In this document: positions 17,692 to 26,578 of the stretch, one piece after another
How the letters are laid out: every line of letters starts with the position of its first letter
Position numbering within the stretch: position 1 is the first letter of the stretch
Assembly: GCA_964620675.1 (NCBI GenBank)
Contig: CAZUJU010000002.1
Coordinates: 65,973-129,972, forward strand
DNA length: 64,000 nt
From: CAYSFW01 sp964620675
GTDB taxonomy: Bacteria > Pseudomonadota > Gammaproteobacteria > UWMA-0217
Direction: 5' to 3'
Program-made: the position numbers and the translations under genes
Notes under the pieces: generated by a model
The model's input: the letters and a program-made list of their open reading frames with translations, nothing else
The model's database searches: none
Told to the model about the DNA's origin: nothing

Positions 17692-18756
17692 TCAACTGCC
17701 GGGCGTATTGAGCCGGTCGAAATACTCCTTGTTGAACGCCTTTTGATAGGCTTCGTCAAGTGAGATCTGGGTGGTTTCCATCAGCTTTTGCAGTGTACCG
17801 TCCATCGTCTGCATGCCTTGCGCGGCGTTGCTCTGCATCGCGGTTTCGAGTTGATCGGTTTTACCTTCGCGAATTAAATTGGCCACCGCCGGAGTGCTGA
17901 GCAGGATTTCCATCGCCGCCATTTGGCCCGCGCCGAAATGCTTTTTCACCAGTTGCTGGGTAATCACGGCACGCAACGAGGTCGACAACATCGCCCGCAC
18001 TTGCGATTGCTTTTTCGCCGGAAAGACGTTGATGATGCGGTCCACGGTGGATGAGGCGCGATTGGTGTGGAGCGTGCCGAGAATCAGTATTCCGGTCTCC
18101 GCCGCAGTGACGGCCAAGCTGATGGTTTCAAGGTCGCGCATCTCGCCAACCAGAATCACATCCGGGTCTTCGCGCAGCGCCGAGCGCAGCGCGCTGGCGA
18201 AATTCGGCGTGTGCTGGCCGATCTCGCGTTGACTGATCAGACACTTCTTGCGCTCGTGAACGAACTCGATCGGGTCCTCGATGGTGATGATGTGACCCTT
18301 ACGATAATGGTTGATTTCGTCAACCATCGCCGCCAAGGTGGTGGACTTACCGGAACCCGTTTTGCCCGTGACCAGGATCAAGCCACTGCGATTGCGGCAC
18401 AGCGCACGCAGCGTCGGCGGCATACGCAATGCATCCAGCGTCGCGACTTCGGTCGGTATCCGGCGGAAGACCGCGCCAACGCCATCGATATACCGAAACG
18501 CATTGACCCGAAACCGCGACAGGCCGTCAATTTGATAGGAAAAATCCACCCCGTCATAGGCCTCGAACTGCTGCCGAGCGAAGTCGTTCATGACTTCGGA
18601 GAGATACGAGTTCAGAATCTCGGTTTCGATCGCCTGCGCGGGCAACGGTATTAGCTCACCAAACAAACGGATTCGCGGCGCCTTACCCGAGAGCAGGTGC
18701 AGATCGGACCCGTCGCGTCTGACCAGTTCATGCAATAAGGTATCGATCAACCTCAC
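17692..18756 (-). CDS. pilU: PilT/PilU-type pilus retraction ATPase (second of the pair)
   Basis: Hexameric type IV pilus ATPase used in retraction and twitching. It has Walker A GKTGSGKST, Asp box TIEDPIEFVH, Walker B VILVGEMRD and the His box TLHTNRASSTVDRI. The GTG at 18756 forms a 4-base GTGA overlap with the upstream pilT-like stop and gives 354 residues; the longer reading from 18777 would overlap the previous gene more. The name pilU rests on being the downstream paralogue; the pair could be numbered the other way. Confidence 0.85.
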   Translation of the reverse strand: MRLIDTLLHELVRRDGSDLHLLSGKAPRIRLFGELIPLPAQAIETEILNSYLSEVMNDFARQQFEAYDGVDFSYQIDGLSRFRVNAFRYIDGVGAVFRRIPTEVATLDALRMPPTLRALCRNRSGLILVTGKTGSGKSTTLAAMVDEINHYRKGHIITIEDPIEFVHERKKCLISQREIGQHTPNFASALRSALREDPDVILVGEMRDLETISLAVTAAETGILILGTLHTNRASSTVDRIINVFPAKKQSQVRAMLSTSLRAVITQQLVKKHFGAGQMAAMEILLSTPAVANLIREGKTDQLETAMQSNAAQGMQTMDGTLQKLMETTQISLDEAYQKAFNKEYFDRLNTPGS

Positions 18757-19865
18757 GAACGCTCGTCCCCCAGCCAAGTGGGATCCTGCAACGACGCGAG
18801 CAGGCTGCTGTCGGTCACATAACGCTTGAACGGCTTTTTATCGAGCGCGAACTCGTAGGCCTGATCGGGATCGATCAACTTTGCCTCGAGTGCAGCGAGC
18901 AGCGCTTGATCCATCAATTGCATTCCGTGGTCACGGCCGGTTTGGATCAGCGACGGCAACAGATGGATCTTATCGGTCATGATCAGCTTCGCGATGGCCT
19001 TGGTCGTGACCATCGTTTCAAAGATCGCGCGCCGACCGCGCCCTTCGGCATTCTTCACCAGTACCTGCGTGACCACCCCGAGCAGATTTTGCGCCAGAAA
19101 GGTCTTGCCCTGATCGCGTTGCTCGGGTGGCAGGGCGTCGATGATGCGGTCGAGCGACTTGACAGCCGAGGTCGTGTGGAGGGTTGCGAGCACCAGATGA
19201 CCGGTTTCCGCGGCGGTCATCGCCATCTCAATCGACTCCGAGTCACGCAACTCGCCGACCAGAATCACATCCGGATCTTCGCGCAGCGCCGCCCGCAGTC
19301 CGGTGACAAAGCTGCTGACATGGGTGCCGATCTCGCGTTGAATCACCTGCGCGCGCTGACTGCGGTGGATGAACTCGATCGGATCCTCGAGACTCACGAT
19401 ATTGAGCGCGCGACTGAAGTTGATGTGGTCGATCAGGGCCGCCAGGGTGGTCGATTTCCCCATTCCGGTCGAACCCGTGATCAGGATCATCCCCTGCTGG
19501 TAATCGAGCAAGCGACGCAAAATCGGCGGCAACCCGAGTTTGTCGATGGTCGGCACCTCCTCCGGCACATAACGAAACGCCGCCCCGGGACCGGTGGATT
19601 TATGATACAGGTTGACGCGAAAGCGTCCGACGGCAGTGGCATGATACGAAAAATCGAGGTCGCCCCCGGCGCGAAATCGCTCCTGCTGCAAGGGCGTCAT
19701 GATTTCGTGCAGATAGGTCGTGAGTTCACGCCCTTCGAGGTCACGGAACTTGATCGGCAAGAGTTCGCCAAACATCCGCAACATGGGCGGCAGGCCGACC
19801 GCCAAGTGGACGTCGGAACAGCCTTGCTCGCGGGCAAGTTTCAGAAAGGCATCGATGCGTGGCAT
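18753..19865 (-). CDS. pilT: PilT-family pilus retraction ATPase
   Basis: Type IV pilus motor ATPase of 370 residues: Walker A GSTGMGKST, Asp box SLEDPIEFIH, Walker B VILVGELRD, His box TLHTTSAVKSLDRI. The N-terminal PAS-like region DAFLKLAREQGCSDVHLAVGLPP is typical. It is translationally coupled to the downstream paralogue and preceded by a HEAT-repeat kinase read in the same direction. The AIRLRAH motif usual in canonical PilT is not evident, so this pair may be PilU-like paralogues with the main pilT elsewhere. Confidence 0.8.
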   Translation of the reverse strand: MPRIDAFLKLAREQGCSDVHLAVGLPPMLRMFGELLPIKFRDLEGRELTTYLHEIMTPLQQERFRAGGDLDFSYHATAVGRFRVNLYHKSTGPGAAFRYVPEEVPTIDKLGLPPILRRLLDYQQGMILITGSTGMGKSTTLAALIDHINFSRALNIVSLEDPIEFIHRSQRAQVIQREIGTHVSSFVTGLRAALREDPDVILVGELRDSESIEMAMTAAETGHLVLATLHTTSAVKSLDRIIDALPPEQRDQGKTFLAQNLLGVVTQVLVKNAEGRGRRAIFETMVTTKAIAKLIMTDKIHLLPSLIQTGRDHGMQLMDQALLAALEAKLIDPDQAYEFALDKKPFKRYVTDSSLLASLQDPTWLGDERS

Positions 19866-19940
19866 TCAAATGGCGTCGTGTGGCGCATTAGCCGTAATTC
19901 TAACAGCTCGCCACGCGCACGACGCGAAGATCCCGTACGA

Positions 19941-22295
19941 TCAAACGCGGTATGCGCGCAGGGTGTCTTCCACTTCCTCCATCGACTGGTAGCGGCGACC
20001 CGGATTGACCGCCATCATACGCATGACGATATTGCTGAGTGGTAATGGAATTGCCGGATTGGCCTCGTGCAAGGGTTTGATATCGCCGTGTACGTGACGA
20101 TAGAGCACCTGAACATTGTCATCGCCCTTAAAGGCCGTTTCACCGGTCAGCATTTCGTAGAGAATGACACCGAGACTATAGATGTCGACACGGCCGTCGA
20201 GGCGTTTGCCGGTCACCTGTTCCGGCGCCATGTAGCGCGGGGTTCCGATCAGTATGCCGGCGCGGGTTAACTGGGTATCGCTCGATGACTGAAGCCGGGA
20301 AATGCCGAAATCCACGATCTTGACCCAGTCGTCCTTGTTCAACAAGACGTTACCGGGCTTGAGGTCGCGGTGAATGATGCCGAGCTGGTGGGCGGCGTCA
20401 ATGCCGGCGGCGACGTCCGCCGCGAGTCGCAACGCACGCGCGGAATCAAGCGGCTGCTTCGGCTCCAGCAATGCCGATAGCGTCACCGACGGAAAATACT
20501 CCATCGAGATGGCGTGCAGCTTATCGATCGTTAAGAAATCGAAGATCCGAATGACATTCGGGTGCATGATCCGCCGCGAATACCGGATTTCGCGAATGAA
20601 GCGCTTGATCATTGCCTGATCGGCCGTCATCTTCTCGTGCAGCACCTTGAGAATGATGCGTTCGCCGACCACCACGTCCTTGACCAGCAACACCGTGCTG
20701 AACGCGCCCTTGCCGACTCGGCGCACAAACTCGTAGCGGTCCGAAAGTTTGTCGCCGGGCTTGAGCGCCTTGACATCGATATGCCGTGACGACGCGGCCA
20801 TCGCAGGCGCCGCCACCGCACCGGGCGCGGCAAGCGCTTCGGGTTGTGGCCGCCGCACGGCGACTGCCAATCGCGCATTGATCCGCTTCAAGGCCTCGCG
20901 GGTCGCGTCGCGTATTTCCTCGTTACCGGCCATCGCCCGACGTTTCATTGCCTTGACTACGCGCTCGGCTTGCGGCGTGTCGACGATTTCGGCCAGCGTT
21001 CGCACGGTTTCGATCACGATGTTCTCATCCTGACTGCCGAGCATGCTGATAATGCTCTTGACGTGACTCTCGTCCGCCAGGACTTTCATTGCGCGTAACA
21101 CGATCGGTGCCGCTTGATTGTCGTCCCGCATCAGGCGCAGCAGCGACGGGATCGACGCCTTGTTGCCGATGCTGGCCAGAGCGTCGATCGCGCGTTCACG
21201 CACCCACCAGTCGGAGTCGTTGAGCGCACCGATCAGGTGCTCCATCGAGGCGTCATCCTTGGTCGAATTCAGCACCTCTATCGCGGATCGGCGTAAGTAC
21301 TCGTCCTCACTCTTCAGCAGCTTGATCACCGCCTCGACGACCCGCTTGCCGCCGATCTTAGCCAGCGCGTCTGCGGCCCGTGCGCGCACCCACCAGTCCT
21401 CATCCTTCAGCGCCTGCAGCAGGTCATTCACCGCATCGGGATACTCCATCCCGTTAAGCACCTCGACCGCGGCGCGCCGAATGTACTCCGACTCGTCCTT
21501 TAACAGCGCGACCAAATACCGGATCGTAACCGGATCGTTGCGCTTGACGATGGCGTCGATGGAACGGTTCTGCACGTTGTAGTCGTCATCGCGCAGCAGC
21601 TTGCAAAGCACCCCGACGTCGATGTTCACATTCATCGACGCAAGCGCGTCGAGCGCGACAAAGCGCACCTCCTTGCTAGCGTCGGTGAGACGGTTCATGA
21701 GCGCACTGCGACTCATCGGGGTGTTGAATTTGCGCAGCAATCGCACCATGCCGAGCCGGGTATTGACGTCCTGCGCGGTCACGCGATTCACCAGTTCGGG
21801 GACCATCGACTCGTCCGAGATATCCTCGAGCACCTTGAACATGGCGACCCGCTCGGCGGGGTCCAGGGTATAGGCCTTGCGTAACAGAGCGGCGGGATTG
21901 AGCGAGTCCTTGCGTGCCTCCAGCACCTTCAACAAGGCGGATTTGGCCACGTCCGGATTATCGAACAATGCCAACAACTGATTGGGATTATAGGTCGTGC
22001 TCTGCGACAGCACCCGAATCGTCGTATTCAGCACGCGCGGGTGTACTTGCGAATACAGACCCTTGACATAGGCCGTGATCGATTCGTTATCGAGCAGATA
22101 GATCATAATCTCGCGAATGCGAGTTGCCTCAGCGTCGCCCGCCGTCGCGAGCCGGGTCAACAGCGAGCCGAGCGCGACATCGGCGAATTTTTTGAGCGTC
22201 GCAAGCGAACGCCGCCCCTCCGCGCCAACCAGGTCAGGCGCGCTCAGGCAGCGCATTACGTTCCGATCGGTACGAAATTGGGCAAACAGACTCAA
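19941..22295 (-). CDS. HEAT-repeat protein fused to a Ser/Thr protein kinase
   Basis: A 784-residue cytoplasmic protein. Residues about 20-490 are alpha-helical HEAT-type repeats (recurrent DEDWWVRARAADALAKIG, DSDWWVRERAIDALASIG, SEYIRRAAVEVLNG). Residues about 525-784 are a complete Hanks-type kinase: GKGAFSTV loop, catalytic Lys in ILKVLHEK, HRDLKPGN, DFGIS, APEQ and GVILYEMLTG. No transmembrane helix or PASTA domain is present. The gene opens with TTG 5 bases after a GAGGA and is followed by two pilus ATPases, suggesting control of pilus retraction or surface behaviour (inferred). Confidence 0.9.
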   Translation of the reverse strand: MSLFAQFRTDRNVMRCLSAPDLVGAEGRRSLATLKKFADVALGSLLTRLATAGDAEATRIREIMIYLLDNESITAYVKGLYSQVHPRVLNTTIRVLSQSTTYNPNQLLALFDNPDVAKSALLKVLEARKDSLNPAALLRKAYTLDPAERVAMFKVLEDISDESMVPELVNRVTAQDVNTRLGMVRLLRKFNTPMSRSALMNRLTDASKEVRFVALDALASMNVNIDVGVLCKLLRDDDYNVQNRSIDAIVKRNDPVTIRYLVALLKDESEYIRRAAVEVLNGMEYPDAVNDLLQALKDEDWWVRARAADALAKIGGKRVVEAVIKLLKSEDEYLRRSAIEVLNSTKDDASMEHLIGALNDSDWWVRERAIDALASIGNKASIPSLLRLMRDDNQAAPIVLRAMKVLADESHVKSIISMLGSQDENIVIETVRTLAEIVDTPQAERVVKAMKRRAMAGNEEIRDATREALKRINARLAVAVRRPQPEALAAPGAVAAPAMAASSRHIDVKALKPGDKLSDRYEFVRRVGKGAFSTVLLVKDVVVGERIILKVLHEKMTADQAMIKRFIREIRYSRRIMHPNVIRIFDFLTIDKLHAISMEYFPSVTLSALLEPKQPLDSARALRLAADVAAGIDAAHQLGIIHRDLKPGNVLLNKDDWVKIVDFGISRLQSSSDTQLTRAGILIGTPRYMAPEQVTGKRLDGRVDIYSLGVILYEMLTGETAFKGDDNVQVLYRHVHGDIKPLHEANPAIPLPLSNIVMRMMAVNPGRRYQSMEEVEDTLRAYRV

Positions 22296-22656
22296 CGCGA
22301 TCCTCGACTATTCCGTTTTTCGCGGTCGCGTGCGCGACCGACCTAATGCACGACCGTCGCAACCGGTGCCACCAACCGCGGAACCGTGACGACCTCCAAA
22401 GTCCTTATTCTAGGGCATGAACCCACATCGAAAATCCAAGCGGTTCCACAAAAATAGATAGCCGATCATGTTATCGACACTAAAACGGTACCGCCGCTCC
22501 CAATCAAGCGAAGACCTCAATCTGATCGACCCTGCCCCCGGTGGCACACTCCGACCCGCGTCAGACCCCGCAAGCATACCCGAGCCTAGACGGGCTTGCG
22601 AACCCGGGAATAATATTCAATACTAATCATTCGCATTTACTTTTAGGAACGCATTC
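22296..22656 (+). promoter_or_regulatory. Divergent region with hairpin and a Fur-like box
   Basis: This 361-base gap separates the kinase gene (leftward) and the iron-binding protein (rightward). CGGTCGCG-TG-CGCGACCG (22323-22340) is a perfect hairpin. At 22616-22634 the sequence matches about 12 of 19 positions of the Fur consensus, including an exact TAATCATT at 22624-22631, 22 bases before the ATG of the iron-binding protein. No ORF of note. Confidence 0.45.
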
Positions 22657-23676
22657 ATGAAAACACCTCACATCCTCCTTGCCGCGTGCCTGGCCCTCGC
22701 CTGGACCCTCCCAGCCAGCGCGGCCGATGAGGTTAATATGTACTCCACCCGCAAGGAAGACCTGATCAAACCGCTGCTCGATCAATTCACCGCAAAATCG
22801 GGCATCAAGGTCAATCTAGTGACCGGCAAGGACGATGCCTTGCTGGAGCGACTCAAGCAGGAAGGTAGAAATTCACCCGCTGACGTCTTCTTGACCGCCG
22901 ACGCGGGTCGACTCTACCGCGCCAAGGATGCGGGTCTCCTGCAATCCGTCGACTCGAAGGCGCTGAACACGAACATCCCGTCTCATCTGCGCGACCCCGA
23001 TGGCCAATGGTTCGGCCTGTCGCTACGGGCGCGCCCGATCATGTACGCCAAGAATCGGGTCAAACCCGAGTCGTTGTCGACGTATGAGGATCTCGCCGAC
23101 CCCAAGTGGAAAGGCAAGATCTGCGTCCGTTCGTCAGACAGCATTTATAACCAATCGATGCTTGCCGCCATGATCGCCCACGACGGGGAATCCAAAGCCC
23201 TGGAGTGGACCCGCGGGATCGTCGCCAACTTCGCGCGTAAGCCGGCCGGCGGTGATCGCGATCAGATCAAGAACGCCGCCGACGGTCAGTGCGATATCGC
23301 GCTCGCCAATACGTATTACTTGGCCGGGATGGCCGCAGGGAATGACGAAGCCGCGCGTGCGGCCGCGGACAAGATTGGCGTTTTCTGGCCGAATCAGGCC
23401 GACCGCGGCGTTCACATCAATGTCAGCGGCGCCGGCGTCACCGCAGCCTCGGCGAATAAAAACAACGCCATCAAGCTGTTAGAATATCTAGCCAGTGACG
23501 ACGCCCAAAGCTGGTATGCCGAGGTCAACCAGGAATACCCGGTTCGCGACGGCATCGAGTACAGCAAAACCCTCCAACAGTGGGGGCAGTTCAAACCGGA
23601 TACCCTGAACCTTTCCGAGCTTGGGCGGCGGAACGCCGATGCCGTGAAACTGATGAATTCGGCCGGCTGGCAATAA
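22657..23676 (+). CDS. fbpA: Periplasmic Fe(3+)-binding protein of an ABC transporter
   Basis: Class of FbpA/FutA ferric-ion binding proteins. The 339-residue preprotein has a signal peptide cut near ASA|ADEVNMYSTR. Conserved features are the domain start VNMYSTRKEDLIKPLLDQF, the RSSDSIYNQS block and the adjacent Tyr pair in LANTYYLAGMAA that ligates iron. No permease or ATPase gene follows; instead a terminator and converging PHA genes, so this is either an orphan receptor or its transporter is elsewhere. A Fur-like box precedes it. Confidence 0.9.
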   Translation: MKTPHILLAACLALAWTLPASAADEVNMYSTRKEDLIKPLLDQFTAKSGIKVNLVTGKDDALLERLKQEGRNSPADVFLTADAGRLYRAKDAGLLQSVDSKALNTNIPSHLRDPDGQWFGLSLRARPIMYAKNRVKPESLSTYEDLADPKWKGKICVRSSDSIYNQSMLAAMIAHDGESKALEWTRGIVANFARKPAGGDRDQIKNAADGQCDIALANTYYLAGMAAGNDEAARAAADKIGVFWPNQADRGVHINVSGAGVTAASANKNNAIKLLEYLASDDAQSWYAEVNQEYPVRDGIEYSKTLQQWGQFKPDTLNLSELGRRNADAVKLMNSAGWQ

Positions 23677-23752
23677 CCGCAGTTCGCGCGCCGCGGCGCA
23701 GCGCCCTGCACCGGAGCTCGCACCCGCGTACTAAGAATCGCGCACAAAAAAC

Positions 23753-23773
23753 AGGGCGCCGAAATGGCGCCCT
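23753..23773 (-). terminator. Rho-independent terminator of the phaB transcript
   Basis: AGGGCGCC-ATTTC-GGCGCCCT followed in the leftward direction by GTTTTTT. It lies about 70 bases after the phaB stop and, lacking Ts on its other side, serves mainly the leftward PHA genes. Confidence 0.85.
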
Positions 23774-23842
23774 AACCAGAGGGGAGGATCGCAGCTTAAA
23801 CCGGTTGCCAGTTACCTTCTTGCGAAGGCAACCCACAACCTG

Positions 23843-24601
23843 TCAAGTCATGTACAAGCCACCGTTGACCGGGATATTTGCCCCGGTGATGTAGCCGCTC
23901 ATGTCGTCGGCTAACCACGCCACGGCGCTTGCAATCTCTTCCGGACGCCCCAGACGCCGCATCGGCACCTGCGCCACGATACTTTCAAGTACGTTTTGCG
24001 TCATCGCCTCAGTCATCGCGGTCGCGACATAGCCCGGAGAAATCGTATTCACAGTCACGCCCTTGGTCGCGAGCTCCTGGGCGACCGCCATCGTGAAGCC
24101 ATGCAGCCCGGCTTTGGCCGCGGAGTAGTTGGCTTGACCGAACTGACCGCGTTGCCCATTCACCGAGGAGATGTTCACGATCCGTCCGAAACCACGCTCC
24201 GACATACCGTCCACGACATGCCGCGTCACATTGAACGCGCTGTGCAAATTGGTGATCAGGACCGCTTCCCATTGATCCAGCGTCATTTTGCGCAGCGTCT
24301 TGTCGCGGGTAATCCCCGCGTTGTTGACCAGCACATCGACCGGACCGAAATTGGATTCGACGTTCATGACCATCTGGGCGCATGAATCGAAATCGGTCAC
24401 ATCTCCCGGCACCACGGCGACGTCAAACCCTGCCGTACGCATCGTCTCCATCCAATCCTGCGCACGTTCGCGCTCGGGCGGGAAGTAACCGGCCACAACC
24501 TTGTAACCGCGCGAAGCCAACTCGCGGCACACAGCGGTGCCAATACCGCCGGTGCCTCCGGTGACCAGTGCAATGCGCTTCTTGTCGGTGTTTTCACTCA
24601 T
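23843..24601 (-). CDS. phaB: Acetoacetyl-CoA reductase
   Basis: NADPH-dependent short-chain dehydrogenase that makes (R)-3-hydroxybutyryl-CoA for polyhydroxybutyrate. The 252-residue protein has the TGGTGGIG cofactor site, NNAGITRD, the catalytic Ser in NISSVNGQRGQFGQ, and YSAAK. The QRGQFGQANYSAAKAG block and C-terminal IPVNGGLYM match PhaB, not FabG. It follows the phasin gene in the same direction; phaC and phaA are not in the window. Confidence 0.93.
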   Translation of the reverse strand: MSENTDKKRIALVTGGTGGIGTAVCRELASRGYKVVAGYFPPERERAQDWMETMRTAGFDVAVVPGDVTDFDSCAQMVMNVESNFGPVDVLVNNAGITRDKTLRKMTLDQWEAVLITNLHSAFNVTRHVVDGMSERGFGRIVNISSVNGQRGQFGQANYSAAKAGLHGFTMAVAQELATKGVTVNTISPGYVATAMTEAMTQNVLESIVAQVPMRRLGRPEEIASAVAWLADDMSGYITGANIPVNGGLYMT

Positions 24602-24644
24602 AACAGAATTTCCTCCAACAACCGAGCGTTAAGCGCGACCGCAA

Positions 24645-25019
24645 TCAAGCGGCTTTGCGGGTGACTTTGGATACTTCGGCAATCTGATCCTGCGCCGTCT
24701 TGACGTTGGTCTCAACCAGCGCGGCGTACTCGGTGCGGGTTTCGTTCATGACCGCCGCGCCTTGCTTGACGGATGCCATGACGGTGTCACCCAACTCGCG
24801 CACCAGTTGCGCCTGGCCAGCCAGCAAATCCTGGTAGCCTTTCGCCTTGCTCATCAGTTCGAGGCCTTTGGTGCTGGCATCGAAGTAGGCCGACATCAGT
24901 TCGCTTTGCTGAGTGAAACCTTTTTCCATCGTCTTGACATTGAGCTCGCTCAGTTTCTGTGCGGAATCCAGTACGGACTGGGTCATCTTGGTTGCAAGTT
25001 CAAACATTTCTTTTTGCAT
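24645..25019 (-). CDS. phaP: Phasin, PHA-granule coat protein
   Basis: Amphipathic all-helical protein that coats polyhydroxyalkanoate granules. The 124-residue protein starts MQKEMFELATKMTQSVLDSAQKL and is rich in Ala, Gln, Lys and Glu with a KGFTQQSELMSAYFDAST block typical of the phasin 2 family. The ATG at 25019 is chosen because GGAG lies about 7 bases upstream; ATG 25031 would add four residues. It sits 43 bases before phaB and has a strong promoter with a tandem repeat over the start site. Confidence 0.9.
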   Translation of the reverse strand: MQKEMFELATKMTQSVLDSAQKLSELNVKTMEKGFTQQSELMSAYFDASTKGLELMSKAKGYQDLLAGQAQLVRELGDTVMASVKQGAAVMNETRTEYAALVETNVKTAQDQIAEVSKVTRKAA

Positions 25020-25054
25020 GACAAACTCCATGGCAGTGATTAGGTTTAGAGCAA

Positions 25055-25110
25055 TGATGCAGTGCACCATTGATGCAGTGCACAATACTGCGGGTGCCCA
25101 CGCTTGTCAA
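25055..25110 (-). promoter_or_regulatory. Phasin promoter with tandem operator repeats
   Basis: Reading leftward, TTGACA (25105-25110) and TATTGT (25082-25087) are 17 bases apart, a strong sigma70 promoter. Immediately downstream the 13-base unit TGATGCAGTGCAC occurs twice (plus-strand 25055-25067 and 25071-25083) with a 16-base period. Overlap with the transcription start suggests a repressor; PhaR, which binds TGC/GCA-rich sites and controls phasins in other bacteria, is the natural candidate. Confidence 0.7.
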
Positions 25111-25187
25111 TAGCTTAGGAACGACAATGCGCGGCCTTCCGCGAGCACCTGCTGACCGTTAACGTGAAATACCCGATTCTCAGGAGT

Positions 25188-25291
25188 GCCGCTCCGGGTT
25201 GGCCAGGCGGGCGCGTCGGCCGTAGGGAGGCGGCTGCCGAGCCCCCAGGGACGGGTTCACGGCGTTTCCCGCCTGGCCGGCCCGGAGCGGC
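25188..25291. repeat. Long hairpin repeat element (REP/MITE-like)
   Basis: Two 24-base arms (25188-25211 and 25268-25291) pair as 11 bp, a TT/GG wobble pair, then 11 bp. They enclose a smaller hairpin and the block CCCAGGGACGGGTTCACGGC (25244-25263). From memory, a CAGGGA-GGGTTCACGGCGT core recurs as a dispersed intergenic hairpin in several gammaproteobacteria. It fills most of the gap between the phasin promoter and the dioxygenase gene. Only one copy is seen here. Confidence 0.65.
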
Positions 25292-25430
25292 TTTCATACT
25301 CCGGGGCGGTGTCCTCGCCATGAAAGTTAGCTCGTCACGCCCGGATAGGCCTACGATGATCGCGGCTTCTACAGGTGGACGCTGGATGTAATAGAATGAG
25401 CAACCAAGTTCAACCAGCGGGTTTACCGTC

Positions 25431-26351
25431 ATGACTGCCTCGGCTTTTAACCTCGAGTGCAACTTCAGCCCGTTCGACCTCGCCGATGACACCGCCTACC
25501 GGGCGTGGCGCGCGCGCAAGCTCGAATGGATGAACGCCGATCCGTTGCCGGAAATTGTCGCAATCAGCGATCCGTCCCGCCTTTCCACGGTTGAGTTCTC
25601 GGTACTCCAGCGCCAATTGCAACACAGCAACTACGCGGTCTATCAGTTACCCGCGGATTTCGTCGTGAACAAGGCGTGGATCATCCGGTTCGGCCAGTGG
25701 TTCGGTCTAAATCGCCTCGATTCAAATCTTTGCGCGGACGAGGACAGCGTGACTTCGCTGCGTGTGGTCGGCGACGGACGCCACGCCGGTTACATCCCTT
25801 ACAGCAACCGGCCGATCAACTGGCACACGGATGGTTATTACAACCCGAATGGCCGCTACGTACGCGCGTTCATCCTGCACTGCGCCCAGCCGGCCGCCAC
25901 CGGTGGCGAAAATTCGCTGCTGGACCACGAATTCGCCTACCTCGCACTGCGCGACGCCGACCCGAATTTTGTCACCGCCCTGATGCACCCGCAGGCAATG
26001 ACCATCCCGCCCAACGAAGAAAATGGCGTGGAAATTCGCGAGGCCGAGACCGGTCCCGTGTTCTCGATCGATCCGCAAACGGGCTGCCTGCACATGCGCT
26101 ACACCGCTCGCAAGCGCAACATTCAGTGGCGCGACGACGCGACAACCCAAGCCGCCGTAACCTACCTGCAAGGTCTACTCGAGGCCCAGGCGCCTCCGAT
26201 CTTTACCCACCGCCTCCAAGCCGGACAGGGGCTGATCTGCAACAATATTCTGCATAACCGCAGCGGCTTCGCCGACAGCGACGCCCAGCAACGCCTGTAT
26301 TTTCGCGCGCGCTACTACGATCGCATCGCGGATACCTCGACCCTGCGCTAA
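25431..26351 (+). CDS. TauD/GBBH-like 2-oxoglutarate/Fe(II) dioxygenase
   Basis: A 306-residue non-heme iron oxygenase. The iron-binding HxD is in NWHTDGYY (about residue 133) and the distal His in CNNILHNRSGF (about 278), with an Arg (QQRLYFRARYYDRI) for 2-oxoglutarate. The overall pattern is like gamma-butyrobetaine hydroxylase/TauD. The substrate is unknown. A small protein and an orphan Cas6-like gene follow closely in the same direction. Confidence 0.85.
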   Translation: MTASAFNLECNFSPFDLADDTAYRAWRARKLEWMNADPLPEIVAISDPSRLSTVEFSVLQRQLQHSNYAVYQLPADFVVNKAWIIRFGQWFGLNRLDSNLCADEDSVTSLRVVGDGRHAGYIPYSNRPINWHTDGYYNPNGRYVRAFILHCAQPAATGGENSLLDHEFAYLALRDADPNFVTALMHPQAMTIPPNEENGVEIREAETGPVFSIDPQTGCLHMRYTARKRNIQWRDDATTQAAVTYLQGLLEAQAPPIFTHRLQAGQGLICNNILHNRSGFADSDAQQRLYFRARYYDRIADTSTLR

Positions 26352-26376
26352 CCCTAGAGTTCAGAGGAAATACCCC

Positions 26377-26565
26377 ATGCTATGGCTGAGCGAACTGTTG
26401 ATGAAAAGTCACGACCTCGATTCGTTCGAGGCGCTTAAGACCGCAGTTAAAGAACGCGCCCGAGCAGGTGAAATCCACCTTGGCATGGATGCGAGACCAC
26501 CTTTCAAGGACACGCCAGCCGATTGGGAAGATCAGCTCGAAGCGGCGTTCTACAGTCGACAATGA
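26377..26565 (+). CDS. Small acidic protein of unknown function
   Basis: A 62-residue protein starting MLWLSELLMKSHDLDSF, with a helical KTAVKERARAGEIHLGMD centre and an acidic DTPADWEDQLEAAFYSRQ end. No family recognised. It has a good ribosome site (GAGGAAA about 7 bases before the ATG), is 25 bases after the dioxygenase stop and 13 bases before the Cas6-like gene, so it is probably a genuine co-transcribed gene. Confidence 0.7.
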   Translation: MLWLSELLMKSHDLDSFEALKTAVKERARAGEIHLGMDARPPFKDTPADWEDQLEAAFYSRQ

Positions 26566-26578
26566 CCCGTTTACGACA

